The position numbers were made by a program, and so were the translations under genes. The notes under the pieces were generated by a model. The model had not been told where the DNA came from, did not search any database, and saw only the letters and a list, made by a program, of their open reading frames with translations. Source: Amia ocellicauda (lineage: Eukaryota; Chordata; Actinopteri; Amiiformes; Amiidae). Taken from it: a stretch of 64,000 nucleotides of DNA. Positions 11,101 to 26,200 of this stretch are shown piece by piece. The DNA lies in the NCBI RefSeq assembly GCF_036373705.1, contig NC_089850.1, forward strand, positions 19,449,256-19,513,255, in the 5' to 3' direction. The first letter of the stretch is position 1. The number at the start of each line of letters is the position of its first letter.

Positions 11101-14100
11101 AGAACAGACATGTTTATACGGGAAGTCGGGTCCAAAGGGTAACCCTGTAAGGAGCTCCTGCAGCAACGATGCAGAAACATGCTCACTATTAACTGAACAG
11201 TAAATCAATTCAGACCATCAACATGCCCTGAATAAACTTTAGATGTACAGAAAACAAAACAAAACAATCCCATTTGTCGCTATTTGATGTCTAACTGAAG
11301 TTTTTTACCTCCCTCCTTTAAATACTTATATAAAAAAAATTAGGGAAATGTTTATTTGAAACAGAGTAATAAGCCACCGTGACACATCTGGGAGAAGCGT
11401 CACTTTCAGGGGTTAAGTGACCTCTCTGATCCCTCAGGCCGGCAGCACCAGGCACTTGGTCTCCGGGTGTTAACAGTGCAGGGTTCGCAGCTGTAAATGT
11501 AAGCTGCACGGACACTGGCCAGCGTCCAGTCCACATGATTCAAGACAAGCCCGTATTTGGCAATGTTGTCTAACTGGAACCAACTGTTGTGTGCACACCA
11601 GTTACCAAGTCACTCTGTCCTCAGACTGGGACACACAGTTTGGCTCCGGTGTCTCTCTGGAGTGCCTCCAGGAGGACAGAAAGCAAAAACCAAAGAAAAA
11701 AACCAATTACATTAACTAATAGTAAGAATGATAATAATAATAATAATATAAAATGATAAACACAACCCTCCACACCCAGATTGAAGGTGCAGTCCCTGGG
11801 GCCTGTTGCCACAATGTGCACTTAACCCATCCATTTCCCTCCACAAAAACTCAGATCACACACGACAAATCAGCGAAGGGCTTTCGATCTCTAAGGGCTT
11901 TTCATTTGATGACACACCACACTTCCAGCACTGATACTAGCTGATACTCTAGGCCTGCAAACTGATAAATCAGGGAAGACTCAAACTTCTGTGCAACTGG
12001 AGTCTTGTTTCCATCCTCGTGTGGAAATCAGTGAAATAAGGCTCACATTTTTTCTAAATCAGCAAACATAAGAAAAACAAAACAAAAAACTTGCAGCTTT
12101 TAAAGTCAGAATGAAGGAGACTTGTGTGCTATACATTCCCGCAGTTGCTTGCTTTGTTGGTGCCGAGCAGAATACCCTCCCCAACGCAAAAGGGTCTGTA
12201 TCACTTTCACTGTACAGCCTGGCACAGCAAGAACGAGCACACAATGTGCAGACTCACGGAGAACAACTGTCTGGGAAGATGGACGGAAGACTCCATTGGG
12301 TTTGCATAACTAAATTAATCGATCAAAATCAGTGCACTTTTGTCTTAAATTTAACAATCTGGTATAGAGCAGAAACAAACCACTCTTCCACACCACCCTG
12401 CCCCCCCCATAAAAATACTTAAATAAGCCATACAGCAAAGAAACAACAAGCCATAAATATATAGATGGTCAATTTAGATTTTAAACAGGCAGAGGTCCTG
12501 ATATTTAGCAGCCCACGTTTGCTCGCTCACTTTAAACCGGATGTTGAATAGGTACCATTGCTCGAACCACTACTACACTGAGCTGTAGGCCAAGTGTCAC
12601 AAGTTTCACCACACACACACGCACGCACGCACACACGCACACACACACACTTATCTTTAATGCAGCCCCTCAGAAAATTATTAGAGGAAAAGGGTTTCTT
12701 TCTCTTTAGCCTGTTCTGATCTGGATCATCCATAAAACAACTAACAAACTAATATATAAACTAAAAATGTGAGAAGGCCAAGGCTGTTTTAAGCATGTCA
12801 AATAATTGTGTCATGTAATAATACTGTAAAAACTGTAACAAGATGAACTGTCAATAACATCCCCATATTCAGAGCAAAGCGTGCATTGGAATAATGCAAA
12901 CCTAATTGATTAGCTGGGCTCCCCGTTATAATCAGCTGCACGCATTCTTGAAAGTGGTTTCCCCGTTGGCTGCACTGTGCGTCTGTGTTTCATCCTCCTC
13001 CAATCACAAAATAATTACGTTAGTAGATCTGCTTCCTGACTGAGCATGTGTCAACTCAGTCCTTGTAGACATTGTACACACTAAGACTTCAGAACTCTTT
13101 GGCTAAAAGCTTGATTTCAAAAATGTTTATAATGACCCAAATATTACAAGTACATCCATCTGCCCTTTACTAACATTTTTGTTTTCATCAATGAGGATCC
13201 AGTTTTGCCTCAGCTAAGATATCCTTGAAAGTAGAGTATGCCACATATAAACTTAATATAAGGCCCATGTCCACACTTCTTGCTTATTCTAACCTTGGCA
13301 GGGAGGTGTGTTTCAAAGGTCTGTGAAACCTCTATGAAACAAATTGCTTGTCAAAGTATTTTTGGCTTTGGAAAATGAACAAAACAAAATAAAAAACATT
13401 CTTTAGCTGTCATTAAACAACAATAAAACGTATTCTATAAACACTACAGGTTCAAATTAAGGACATTTAGAATCTCATCTGAGCCTGTTTTTTTATTTTT
13501 ATTTAAATGCAGAGTTTTACTGCAGAAATGTAGCTGTGGAAAGAATCCAAAAATAAACCTCAGAAATAACATGGTCCTTTCCAGTCTTCATTGTTCCCCA
13601 CCCACAGGCTGTTTTCTAACAAAATGGCTGTTTCACAGAGCATATTTAATGACAAACAGCTGAGTAATTCTCAACCAGACCATGTTGACTTCACTCAGAA
13701 TCGCACCAAGATTAATCGCTGAAAGGTGACGTCAACCTATTAACTTCAGTTTTTTTTTGTGTGTCCTACAGACCATGAAGACATTGTTCTGTGTCGGGAA
13801 CTGGCCATTTCAGAGCTGTCTGTCTTTCTGTCTCTCTCCGTGTCTGTCTCCCCTTCTGTCTGATTCTATCCCTCATGAGCCCCTTGCTGTATGAACATCC
13901 TGGTGCATTTAAATACATTGGTCCTACGGGAAACAAAGCCACTAGTCTCACTGGTAAAACCCCTGCAGACTTGCGGTCGTTTACACACTTCAGAGTGCAC
14001 ACAGCTGAGTAACCCAGGGCAATGGTACAAAGGTTAAACTTCACACAAAACACAAGAAATCTACATTACTTATAACGTTCAAAGGTCAACACTTGCTGGA

Positions 14101-17100
14101 AAATGAGTATGTTTCAATAAAACCCCACGCAGTAAACCTCTTTAAAATTAACGGTCAGGTCTGTTAACATCAACAGAAGCACAGTAATGCCAGAATCTGG
14201 AACAGGGAGAAACGCAACACGTCGTGTATCAACAGAAAAACAGGTGGCAGCAATAACGCCCCCCGTACCCTCCCAACAACAAGAACAAAACTACATCAAA
14301 CTGAACTAAAGAGCTCAGCACAGAGAGAGCACAGATCGGCGATGACTTTTCACTGCCATTCATCAGATTAAGCAGTGCGGCTAGAGAGCTGATCAAGTTA
14401 AACTTACGACTGAATACAAGGACAGCAAAAATTATCAAGACACTTTCCAGATGCGTCTGTGAGGCATAATACAATGCACCTGTCACAGTAAGATGAAAAT
14501 CAATAAATAAATACATAATCCATCACAGGGAAGCTGACCAAGGTGGGCTTTTGGTTTCAGCCGATCATCAGATTGATCATGGCTACTTTTAATTTTGACA
14601 ACACCTCGTGTGGAGAAACACACATAAATAAACAGACCGAGAATCAGTGCCTCTCACACCGTTCACAGAAAAACGGTGCTGGACTCTGAGGTCTGAGGAG
14701 CTGCCCTGGCTCTACGACCTATTCCAGGGGAGGCAGCATGGCAGGAGAAAAGGAAATGCATTAAAAACAAGTAAAAGTGGTAGAGAAGTGCGGCCCTGTA
14801 CCTCTTCGATCTGGATGCGCTTGGCCAGGTCATCCAGGGAAGGAACCCAGTCTCCCAGCCCCACAGCCTCCTCCTCCAGCTCAGCCGAGGGCTCCTCTGC
14901 AGCGCTGGGGGTCCCCTGCTCTGCGGCTGGGGATTCCCCCGGGGCACCCTCCTCCTCCTCCACCTCCTCCTCCTCCTCCTCCTCCTCCTCTTCTCCACAC
15001 CTGATGTTCTGCTCTGTGTCGGGGATCTCCACTGTGAGTCCCCCCTCCTCTGTGACCTCTCTCTCGCTCATTTCCAAGGGCTGCTGAAGAGGGGCAGCCT
15101 GAATCCCTGCCTCGCAGTCCCCGGGGTCCCTGGAGTCCAGTGAAGAAGGAGAGGGAGCACCCGGGCCTTCAGTCTCTACTCTCGGAGCCCCATCTCCGGT
15201 CTGCTCCTGCCTGCTGCGGGTCTGCGAGAACTCACATGCCGGGGGAGAGGGCGCAGCCACAGGGAGAGGCAGGCCTGGCCCAGAGTCCTCCTGCCCTGTT
15301 GAATCCTCCTCCTCCTTCCCCTCCCCTCCCTCCTCCTGTCGCTCTCCTGAGACCGGTGCTGCCGTCAGACCTTCTTCAGGGGATCTCTGCTCAGCTGCTG
15401 CTGCTGCTGCTGCTGTGGCTGAAGCATCTGGATGCAAAGAGCCGGCCTCCCCCACAACGCTCCCAGCAGGCAAAGAGTCAAAGCACAGCTGGCCAATCGG
15501 GGCGGAGGGGCTCCATTGAGTGGAGACAACTCGGTCCTGCAGCCCCATCTGCTGGCCGGCCAGGGAAACACCCGCCTCCTCTCCCAGGCTTCCCCCGGAC
15601 GAGCCAGGGGCAGGGATGGGGAAGGGGACTGCTTCGGACATGCCCAGCTGCTCTGATGCCGTGATGCTATCTGGAGGTTGGGGGGAGCAAACAAGGGGGA
15701 AAGGTTCAGCTGAAGAGTTATCAGTGCCCAGACCTCCCCTCCCCCACCAACCACCCCATCTCTCCCATTGATCGGGATTTATTGCCGTGTTGCTCACCCA
15801 CCGAGAACGCAAAGCAGAAAGCAGTTTAATAATGCATGGCTTCCCCCTCATCCATTGCCTCCATACACTTGTCTCTCTCAGAGTCATTTGGGATGTCGGA
15901 CTCTAAAGGGGTCACACACTGTTTCTCAACTTCACTGCCTGCAGACGTAAAGGCAACTGAAGGGGATAAAATATCACCAGTGGCAGACATAACTCAAGAC
16001 ATACCCTGAGATTCGCTGCTAGATCGCCAAGTCTGTTTAACTGAAATATAGAATAAAATACATTAAAAATCATTAAAAAGGTCAGAGATTTATTTATCGT
16101 CGTTTCAAATGGAACAGAATGCCTTGCTTACACGTTTTGCTTTTAAATAGATAACCTGTGAAAAATCATTAAATTCTTTCAACCCAAATAAGGAATGAAA
16201 ACGGATACATATATCCATGCCAGTAAAATAAAAACACAAAAAGCAACACAAACATGTTGTACACAATGTGCTTTGATTACAAAGCAGACACTATAGCACA
16301 GCATACGTTTGCCTTGTCCAGTCATCGGGCACACTGAAGCCCAGTGCTCCTAAGCCTGGTTTCTGAAGTAACTCTCCTTCCCTGTTGCACGGTGTGCGAT
16401 GGTCAAGGGTACGGCTCGACACGGCTGCGTGCTGGAATATGCAGCACAGAATCGAGAGCACAGATTTCCTGCAATGAAAACCACACAAGAAAAGCTCCCC
16501 CGCTCCCCTCTCAGCCAGTAGGCGGAGAATAATAGTGGCATTCTTGTCAGTTTCATAAATCAGCGGGCGTTGTGCGAAGGACAGACCACGTGCTCCTGCC
16601 TGCGTCCCGCCCAGCGGACACTGGGCCGGCGGGGGAGTGGCAGCCGAAGGGTCCCGCTGACAGATGGCTGTCCGGGCATGAATAGGCTGGCCTGCCCGAG
16701 TGTGAAAGTGAAACCGGCCCCGCACAAAGACAGCGTTACTGACCTCAGGTAACAGAGAAGCCCCGCACACACATCAGCTGCTCTCCAGAGCCACGGGCGT
16801 CATGTTTAATGCACGTCACCCGAGACAATTTCTCAACACCAGAGAATTGTTTGTTTATTTGTTTGTTGTGTCAGTACCCCCATTCCCAATGGGAATTCGA
16901 AATATGTCTCCCTTTCTTTAACTCCCAGCAATGATTGCCCCCCCCCCGCCCCGACCCCGAGGTAGGAGCAGCAGGAGAACAAAACTAAACAGACTCCAGT
17001 AATCGGACATTTGCATAACTACATTAACTCCCCTGCACATTTGCAACTGTCAGTGTGTTTAAGAAAATGGGCAGTGAGTCAGAAAGTTATTAAAACTCCT

Positions 17101-17220
17101 AAATGAGCGAGGGAGGGAGGGAGGGAGACTTTCGTGAAAGGGAAAGGCTTGTCTGTGATCTTTGACTTTCCCCACCTAGCCATGTCCAGTACCTGCAGCT
17201 CTGCTCTGCTCTGCCCTGCC

Positions 17221-17262
<42 letters not shown>

Positions 17263-20200
17263 TCCAGTCCCTTCTACCCCTGACCTGTCTTGCCGTTCAA
17301 AGTGGAACGCAGGGCTTACGATCTCTGTTGCTAAGCTGCGAATAGGAGCTCCTTTGTGCTTGCTAATGTAAATTTTCTCTAAGGACAGCAGCCCCCACCC
17401 CACCACTTAATTTGCAGCACATGTTAACACTGGCAGTGCATGTGAGAGGGCTGCAAATGTTCTGGGGCTTAAAAGGAATTTACAGAGAACAACTGGCCTA
17501 CAGAATTGAATACATGTATTCCGATTCACTTGAGGAACTCACACCTCTCGCGCTGTGAGGGCACCCACAGAGGACAAAGATCATGGAGGCAATTTCACAT
17601 GGAACCGGATCTGCCAGCACCCTCGATCCCTGGGGTGCAAGGACCAGTTAAGACTCCTACCTGCGCCGCATACAGGAAGGCTGGAGTTGGGCTTCTTGTT
17701 TTCTCCAGGGAGCTTCTTGGTGATCAAGCTGTTTTTCAACGCATTGTCAACAGCAACAGACTGGAAAGAAAGAAACTGAGCAAATGAATAAATACTAAAA
17801 TAAACAAAAGTCCAATAAGCGGGCAGTGCTGTTATAATAAGACACCTGTCTGAGAGGAGGAAAGTATGCAAATGGAGAGGGTTCACAGAGACCGGGAAAC
17901 AAGAAAATGGCCCCTTACCTTTGGGATGACGAGAGCAGGCCTGTGGAAAAGCAGACACAAAGACACAAGGTAAACTGCGCTGCCCTCATGGCAACTCACA
18001 AGTGCATTTTATATTTTTTTCCCGGACATACACTGCAAATCGCATAGCGGGAGACTCGGGCTGAAGCCTGCTAGCAGTCTAATATTAGCGCGGTGCGTTT
18101 CCCAGGTCGAAACCCTATCGCCCATCTCGAATTGCTCAAAGCACAGCAGTAGACCATATGTTTCAATCATCATCCCGTGCAACAATCGGTTGCCTGGTAA
18201 GTCGGGCCCCGGGACAGGTCACTGCTGCAGGAACACGGCAGGAAGAATACCAGCTGAGATCAAAGAAATGAACACTGGGTGCACCTACAATTTCATTTTA
18301 AATATCAGACTCCATCAGAGGGATGAAATCGGTTCTCTGCTGCGACAGGCATGTGAACTTGTCTTGACTGCAGGGGTTCGGGTCTGCGCTGTTGTTTCTT
18401 TACCTCTGGTGTGTCGTGCACAGCTGTGTCAGAGTGGCAAGGTCCTCTTCTCTTAAATCCCCAAGGAGGGCCTTCCCCAAAGACTGCCTCACCAGAGAGG
18501 CCGCTGAATTCCGTTTGGATTCTGAAACCAACACCGGGATGATTAGGAAACAAACCGTGAAACACGCAGCTGTGGCCTTCTGGAAGTCTAACCTGGTAAA
18601 CTGACAGTAGGATTGCTGCCTGTGGTTGTACCCTAGTTCTACTGTGGTTTCTTATGGGTTTAACAGGCCTACACTGATGTTCTACAGTCGATACAGGTAC
18701 GAACCCTGGTCTGCCATAGTAACCATACCATAGAAATATAGCTCATGGTATTCCCAGTGTAGTCGAGCACAGTGAGTTATACCCCTCTGGTGCACAATTA
18801 CGTCTCTCTAGCACAGAATAAAGACCTGCCCGTTGGGAGGTGACCCTAGGATCCATGGCAAACAGATACACTTGGAATCCTCTGAAACATCTGTAACTGC
18901 AATTTCAGGGCACAAACTCAGCCTTTGAAGGGCTGGAAAATGTAATTTAAAAGGACAACTGAGATGGCCCCGATATGCCTTCTGCGTATACAGTACTGTG
19001 CAAAAGTTTTAAGCAGGTGTGACAAAATGCTGTAAAGTAAGAATGCTTTCAAAGATAGACATTTTAATAGATTATATTTATCAATTAACTAAATGCAAAG
19101 TGAGTGAATAGAAGAAAAATCCAAATCAAATCCATATTTTGTGTGACCACCAAATCAGCATCAATTCTTCTAGGTACACTTGCACAGAGACAGGGATTTT
19201 GTAGGCATATAGTCAGGTGTCTGATTAAACAATTATACCACACAGGAGCTAATGATCATCAATTCAATATGCAGGTTGAAACACAATCATTAACTGAAAC
19301 AGAAACAGCTGTGTAGGAGGAATAAAACTGGCTGAGGGACAGCCAAACTCAGCTAACAAGGTCATACACCATGGCAAGACTGAGCACAACAAGACACAAG
19401 GTAGTTCTACTGCACCAGCAAGGTCTCTCCCAGGCAGACATTTCAAGGTAGACAGGGGTTTCCAGATGTGCGGTCCAAGCTCTTTTGAAGAAGCACAAAG
19501 AAACAGGCAACGTAGAGGACCGTAGACGCAGTGGTCGGCCAAGGAAACTTCATGCAGCAGATGAGACACATCATGCTGACTTCCCTTCGCAATCGGAAGA
19601 TGTCCAGCAGTGCCATCAGCTCAGAATTGTCAGAAAACAGTGGGACCCTGGTACACCTATCTACTGTCTGGAGAAGTCTGGTCAGAAGTGGCCTTCATGG
19701 AAGACTTGTGGCCAAAAAGCCATACCTCCGACATGGAAACAAGGCCAAACGACTCAACTATGCACGAAAACACAGGAACTGGGGTGCAGGAAAATGGCAG
19801 CAGGTACTCTAGACTAATGAATCAATTTGAAATATCTGGCTGGAGAGCGGTACACGAATGAGTGTCTGCAGGCAACAGTGAAGCATGGTGGAGGGGCTGC
19901 ATTTCTGCAAATGGAGTTGGGGATTTGGTCATAATTAATGGTCTCCTCAATGCTGAGAAATACAGGCAGATACTTATCCATCATGCAGTACCTTCAGGGA
20001 AGCACCTGATTGGCCCCAAATTTATTCTGCAGCATGACAACAACCCCAGACATACAGCGACAGTCATTAAGAACTATCTTCAGCATAAAGAAGAACAAGG
20101 AGTCCTGGAAGTGATGGTACGGCCCCGACAGAGCCCTGATCTCAAATTCGAGTCTGTCTGGGATTACATGAAGAGAGAGAAGCAACTGAGGCTGCCTAAA

Positions 20201-23200
20201 TCCACAGAAGAGCTGTGGTTAGTTCTCCAAGATGTTTGGGCCAACCTACCTGCCGAGTTCCTTCAAAAACTCTGTGCAAGTGAACCTAGAAGAATTGATG
20301 TGGTTTTGAAGGCAAAGGGTGGTCACACCAAATACTAATTTGATGTAGATTTTTCTTCTGTTCACTCACTTTGCATTTTGTTAACTGATACATCTATTAA
20401 CGTCTATTTTTGAAAGCATTCTTACTTTACAGCATTTTTTCACACCTGCCTAAAACAGTACTGTACATTTTCTGTGTGGTCTTGGCAGTGTAAGAAGCAT
20501 GTAGCCCAGTGTCTGTTCCACACGTGTGTGGTACCCATCATGTAGAAAACCGTTTGGGGATTTCCTGTTCCAGATTTAGTTCCAGTACCACCCATGTGTG
20601 TCTGCAGAGAAGCACGCTGTCTACCCGGGGTCTTGGACTGTAATTATCATCATATAATAAACAACCTTCATCACGGAGCCTCCAGGAAAGCCAGGCTAGT
20701 CTGAGGCCTGTGAACCCACTTCCTGTTTACATCTGCCCCATCATAGGCTGTCAACAGGGACATGTGTGGAGGAGAAAATGCAGGAGAGGAATATTTGACA
20801 TCAGGGGAGGTCTCCACATACCCCACTGCTTCTGAACGGCTGACAGATTGGCCAGAAGCTGCTCATGATACAATCTCTCCAGCTGGATGAAACGCACAGC
20901 CTTTTCATCTGAGAAGGTGGTTAAGGAAAGCCACACACAGAGTCCACTGCCCAGGTTCACTGGGGTCATCTGAAAAGGTGTCAGGTGCGTGTCAGGTGTG
21001 TGTCAGGAAGAGCAGGAGCTATGAGTGACCAAGAAAGAACTCTGTTTCAGGTTGCAGCACACTACACTGCTATTCAAATTGTGTTTGTGTGACAGCGAGG
21101 TCATGTTCTCTGTGCATCTATAAAGAAAACCAATGCTGGGGACATTAAAAAAAAAAAAAATACAAATGGTCTCAAAATCGAGGACAGAGTCTGGCACAGT
21201 CCAGAAACACATCATGGCCTGGCACAGTAGAGCACACTAAAGATCAGCACAGCCTGCTTTTGAATGACACATTATCTCATTGACTAGAGGACTGCTTTTA
21301 AATATTCAATATTGCAAAAGGCTATTATGTGCCTTTAAAGTCTTTTCTATGCATTTTAATAATTGTATAATTTTCATGAATACATAAAGAAATAAAGAAA
21401 AGCTGCTTATAATTTTACTCACACCAATCAAAGGCCATAATTAGACTTATCAGAAAAATGTTCCTCCCAAGTTCAATGTGCTTAATTGTTTGTTATCTTC
21501 CAATTTAATATTTTTACAAGCACTAAACAATCTTCTGACATATCTCCCCAGCGCTCATCCCTTCTTCACCCCCCAGCAAATAAAATCGATCAGCCCTGAT
21601 GGTTGAGACAGCTCTACACCGACTCGAGAGGCTGCTGCGGCTGCCTGATAAACAAGCTCACTGCTCATCGGTCAGAAATCTAAGGAAAAGGGAAATGTGC
21701 CTTGAAAGAGAAGTTCAAACAGGGCGGGAGCGGGGGAGCCATTAGGAACGTAAACACAAGGCAGTTTTAGACAACACACGTATAAACCAAACCGCTATGG
21801 GTTCTGGATTGAATAAGGTTTCGAAACATTTAAAATCAACAAAAAGGAGACGACAGACTCTAGGTCTCTCTCTCCATCTCTTGCTTACTCTCTCTCTCTT
21901 ACAGTCTCTCCCTCACGCTCTCTCTCTCGGTCAAAGACAGTAACCTCTTTGAATGCCATAAAGAGACTGTGTTCAAGAGATCGAGGTATCCTCCTTTAGC
22001 TCCTCTTTACTGTGGATATCAGTGTTGAACACATGAAGCCACAATCAAATCTCAAAGCAGAAGTGGGAGGGAATTTTTAAGCCTCTCTCTGTCTCTGCTC
22101 AGTTTGATGTGAAACAGACAGACTCCAGCTGAGAAACTGTCCTGCACTCATGTCACCTCCTTCAGTAGACTTTTATATCTGCAGGATAACCTGAGCGATG
22201 TGACTGCACATGCCTTTCGGAACACAATGGACACACCTCAGATACGAGATGTCCAGAGACACCGAACCACATTGGAAAATCTTCACGGCGCTCTGCCTGA
22301 GCCTAGCGGACACAGATCGCACTGTGTCAACCCAAACACCCCCCCGCCCCTCACTGAGCGGACACTAGTCAATGAAAGGATACAGTCTTCTTCATGGAAA
22401 TAAGCCTCGGCTATCTAGAAAGAGAGAAGAAACGACAACAATTAAAACTAAAAAATACCAAAGACATTGACCTTCATGAGATTTATTGAAATCTATTTTA
22501 CACAGTGACACACATATGCACCCATTTAAACATACTGATACACACACACATACACACGACTTACAAGTAGAAACAGAAACAAGTGAACAGCCACTTTTCT
22601 GCATGGGCACCAAGTACAGGTAACTTGCATCCCCTTTCCTGGTGCTCCTACAGCAGCCTCTGTACAAAGCCACAGCCAGCGTTTCTGCCCCCAGCAAACA
22701 CAGCGGCACTGGCGACAGATCAGCCCTGCAAGTTTCTAATAAAGTGGGAGGATGACCTCTGTGACCCTGTTTTCCTGCATGGTTGCCAACAGCAATAACA
22801 AAACATGTACATAAATATGAAGTGCCTTGTTAAAGCCCCTGAGAGATAGCCAGGCTCTTAGGAGGCAGTGCCATCACTTTGAAGGGAAGCGCTGTGTTTG
22901 TAAATAAAGAGGGCCAGCCTATAGTTCAAGAGTAGTGCCACTTCAAACCCAGGCACCCTTTACAAGCAAAAAAAAAAAAAAAAAATACAAAAGGGTCACA
23001 AACTACTTTTGTAATAGATTACAGTATTGTCATTCGTGACACAGATTAGGCACTTTGGAACGCAAAACTAAATTCAGAAGAGATTTCCTTTTTCTTGTGC
23101 ATGCCCACAAAAAACAAGTTATTAATTGAAACTCCTCAAAGTTTATGTACTGTAATATTTAGAAATAAGGCTATTTCTAAGGCCGTCGATTCCATTTTGT

Positions 23201-26200
23201 CGTATGTCCTAACAGGTGTAGGAGGGTTTTAACACAAGTGACATAACTCCTATTACCGAACTTTAGGACCAGCCACCAGCCACAGCTCTGATCCTGAAGA
23301 GCGCAGCTCCCGGAACATGGCCGTGTGTTTCTGACTCATCGCTGCATCCAGTTCTCAACTGTGATGTTGAAAAGACACCCCCTGCTGCACAACAGGCCTT
23401 CCAGCCAGTTTCAGAGATGCAGGAATGACAGCCCGTGTTCCAGCTGAGCTTTTTGGAAACGTCTTTTTGTCCAGAAGCCTGCACTTAACACAAAAGCTAG
23501 CTGCAATATAAGGTTGGCCAACTCTTTTAATTGGAAAGACAACAGCAGCAAATGCCTCATTTTGTTTTAAAACCAGACAAAACTTAGAACAAATATATAT
23601 AATCTACTGAAACATGAAAAGGGCGTACTTAGGAGAGACAATGATCGATGACTCATGGATACTGAATTTAATACAAACCCAACCTGAAAAGAAAATGTTT
23701 CTAAAACAAATTCCTTTCTAAGTACTCTTTTTCTTGTGTGAAAAGATTTGAAAATACTGCAAAATACCGTTGACACCTGTAGCTAGGCTGAACTGAATTT
23801 TAACCCTTAGATTGCATTTTTTGGTAAGCTCCCTTACAGCTTAAATTCCATTTTACCATTCACAGAGTATCACTGCCTGGCTTGGATTGCTCTATGGCTT
23901 GTCTGTGTTCTGCGCTCTCCCTTTGACCTTTAAGAAAGCCAAAAGTAAATGTAAGCCTTGCACCTACTACACTAAAGCTGGGGTTTCCAGTTCTGGTCCT
24001 GGAGAGTTCCCATCCGAACAGGATTTATAGGTCGTGCACTTAAATGCTCCATTTATAAAGACTCAAGAAAGAGTTAATTCTGACCAAGTAACCCTTTTGG
24101 CGTTTTGGTAAATTCAGTCACCAAGAGATCTTTAGGAACAAACACCCCAAAAAAACCTCCAGCACCTCAGAGACCTTCAGAGTAATGTAATCTCTGCTTT
24201 GTGGCCACGGCAGCACCTTGTTTGTGAGATACGTATCCTAGGGACAGACGGTTCTTCAAGTAGAAAGGTGTTTGGCAGCTAGATCAAAAATCTGAGGGTT
24301 GTTTTCTCTGGGGTAGCAGATGGCTCGGCCTGCAATTGCTCAACCCTGGGACGATAAGCCTGACACCACGGGAGCAGTCACCAGTTACCATAACTGTGAA
24401 GCTTATAAACTCTTTCTAAGGGATTATAAAGTATGCCTGTTCAGAGCTATTTAAGAAAAAAAATGTATTGTAAGATCTGAAACATTTCCATATAAGGATC
24501 TTGAGTCTTTGTTCTTCCCTTCTTTCCAATTTGAGGTTTCTGAACATTTCGGTTCACGTGTCAGTTCAAGAACACGAAACATGTGAGATTAGAGTGTCCA
24601 GCCCAGCGATTTTTGCATGTTTGCCAAGACGTTATGTGGAGACCTCACCAACACACACCTTGTTAAGGCAAAACTCAGAGGAGGACTGGATCCATTCAAT
24701 GTCAGAGTTTAATCGAGGTCACATGTGCACTATACCTTCCCAATAAATACATTTCTGTTCTTTAACTGAGAAACTGAGGGCAGCCCTGCTGGAGTCAAAC
24801 AGAACGACTCTCCTTGTTATCATACATTGGACACAATCATTCACAAAAAGCAAAGCTTTCACTTACCAAAGAAACAAATTATGCTTATTATTTTTATTGT
24901 TAATTGCTGCTAGAGAGGCCAGTCATATTAAAATTGTTACCATTTCACCAACTTTTATTTTGTTTTAATACGTTGTAAAAAGGTCTACCCGGCTGTCTAA
25001 GGGGCCAGGCAAGGATGTGTTATGGCCTCCTTCCGTTTTGTGCGCAGTGTTTTGTCACAACTTTACTACCTTTAGGTCAAGTTTGTTTTTAGTGCATCAG
25101 CAGCATTATTTTAACAGGAAGCGGTTTTTTTTTCTCTTGATGTTACTGGATTCATTACAGTTATTCGTGTTCTTTTCTCCTTCGAATGGACAACAATCTT
25201 ACAATACATTAGTTTTATTTCTAGCACCATGGGGGAGCAGAACTGACTGACGGGTGTCCAGACACTGAGACAGACAGACCTGATGGAGGCTACTGGGCAG
25301 CAGGTAGTCGCTCTCTGTGCCCAGGCCCTGCAGGGAGGAGAGCAGGGCCTGCAGGGGGCCACACTGTCCCTTCTCCTGTGGACACGAGGAGATGCACGGG
25401 ACGCCTTTCTCAGGGATGAGGCCCTCAGGGCTGTCAGAGATGCTCCCCGGGGATGGACACTCGGAGCTCTTAGGGAAGCCTCCTGCAAAACGCCAAAAAA
25501 ACAACAGCTGTTTAAAAAACGTAATGGGACTTAATACTCTGAAGCATAAGCGGCCTTTGGAACTTTGCGATCTGTTCAAAAACCCATACAGACGTTTATG
25601 TATGTTTAGGAATTAAATCATTATTATCATTATTTTCAAAATCTAGTAGCTGGGAAGGGTTTTAATTTTTTCATCTGGAGTTGAAGTGGTTAAGTGTAAT
25701 GTAAAATGTCTAGTCCTCCTCGGGGCAAGCCCCTGCTATGAAGTTTGTTTTCGGTAATCAGAGCCCTGTATTTACAGAGTTCGTCAAACTCGAGAAAAGG
25801 ATGCCATGTTGGCACCAGGACCCCATAAGAATGCATTGATAATGATACAATGTTTTTGTTGTTGTGATTATTCAAATAATCGATTGTTTTATGTATAGAA
25901 TAATCGATTATCATAATAATCGATAGCTGCAGCCCTACTGACAATGCCCACTAACGTTCCTCACTCCAGCACAGAAACACACTTGGGTTTGTTCCATCAG
26001 CACTTCAGTAAACCCACAGGAACAGCTCGGGCTGCTCTGCGACAGTACTCTCGTCCCGTTCCTCCAGAAACATGATAAACATTAAAACGCAGGTGTACCT
26101 GAGCCTTTGGCCTTTGTGTCGGCGCCCCGCTGGGCTGGCGTCACGGGGCTGGTGGCAGGCTGAGGACTGGGGGTGGAGGAGGCCTTCCTGTTGTTGTTGG

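Noticed and set aside
15840..15993. Possible extra CNST exon with an ATG-starting acidic frame (MSATGDILSPSV...)
   Set aside because: The 17760-17661 and 15670-14802 exons already join in phase, and no suitable donor gives the required phase from this stretch. It could be a rare alternative exon.
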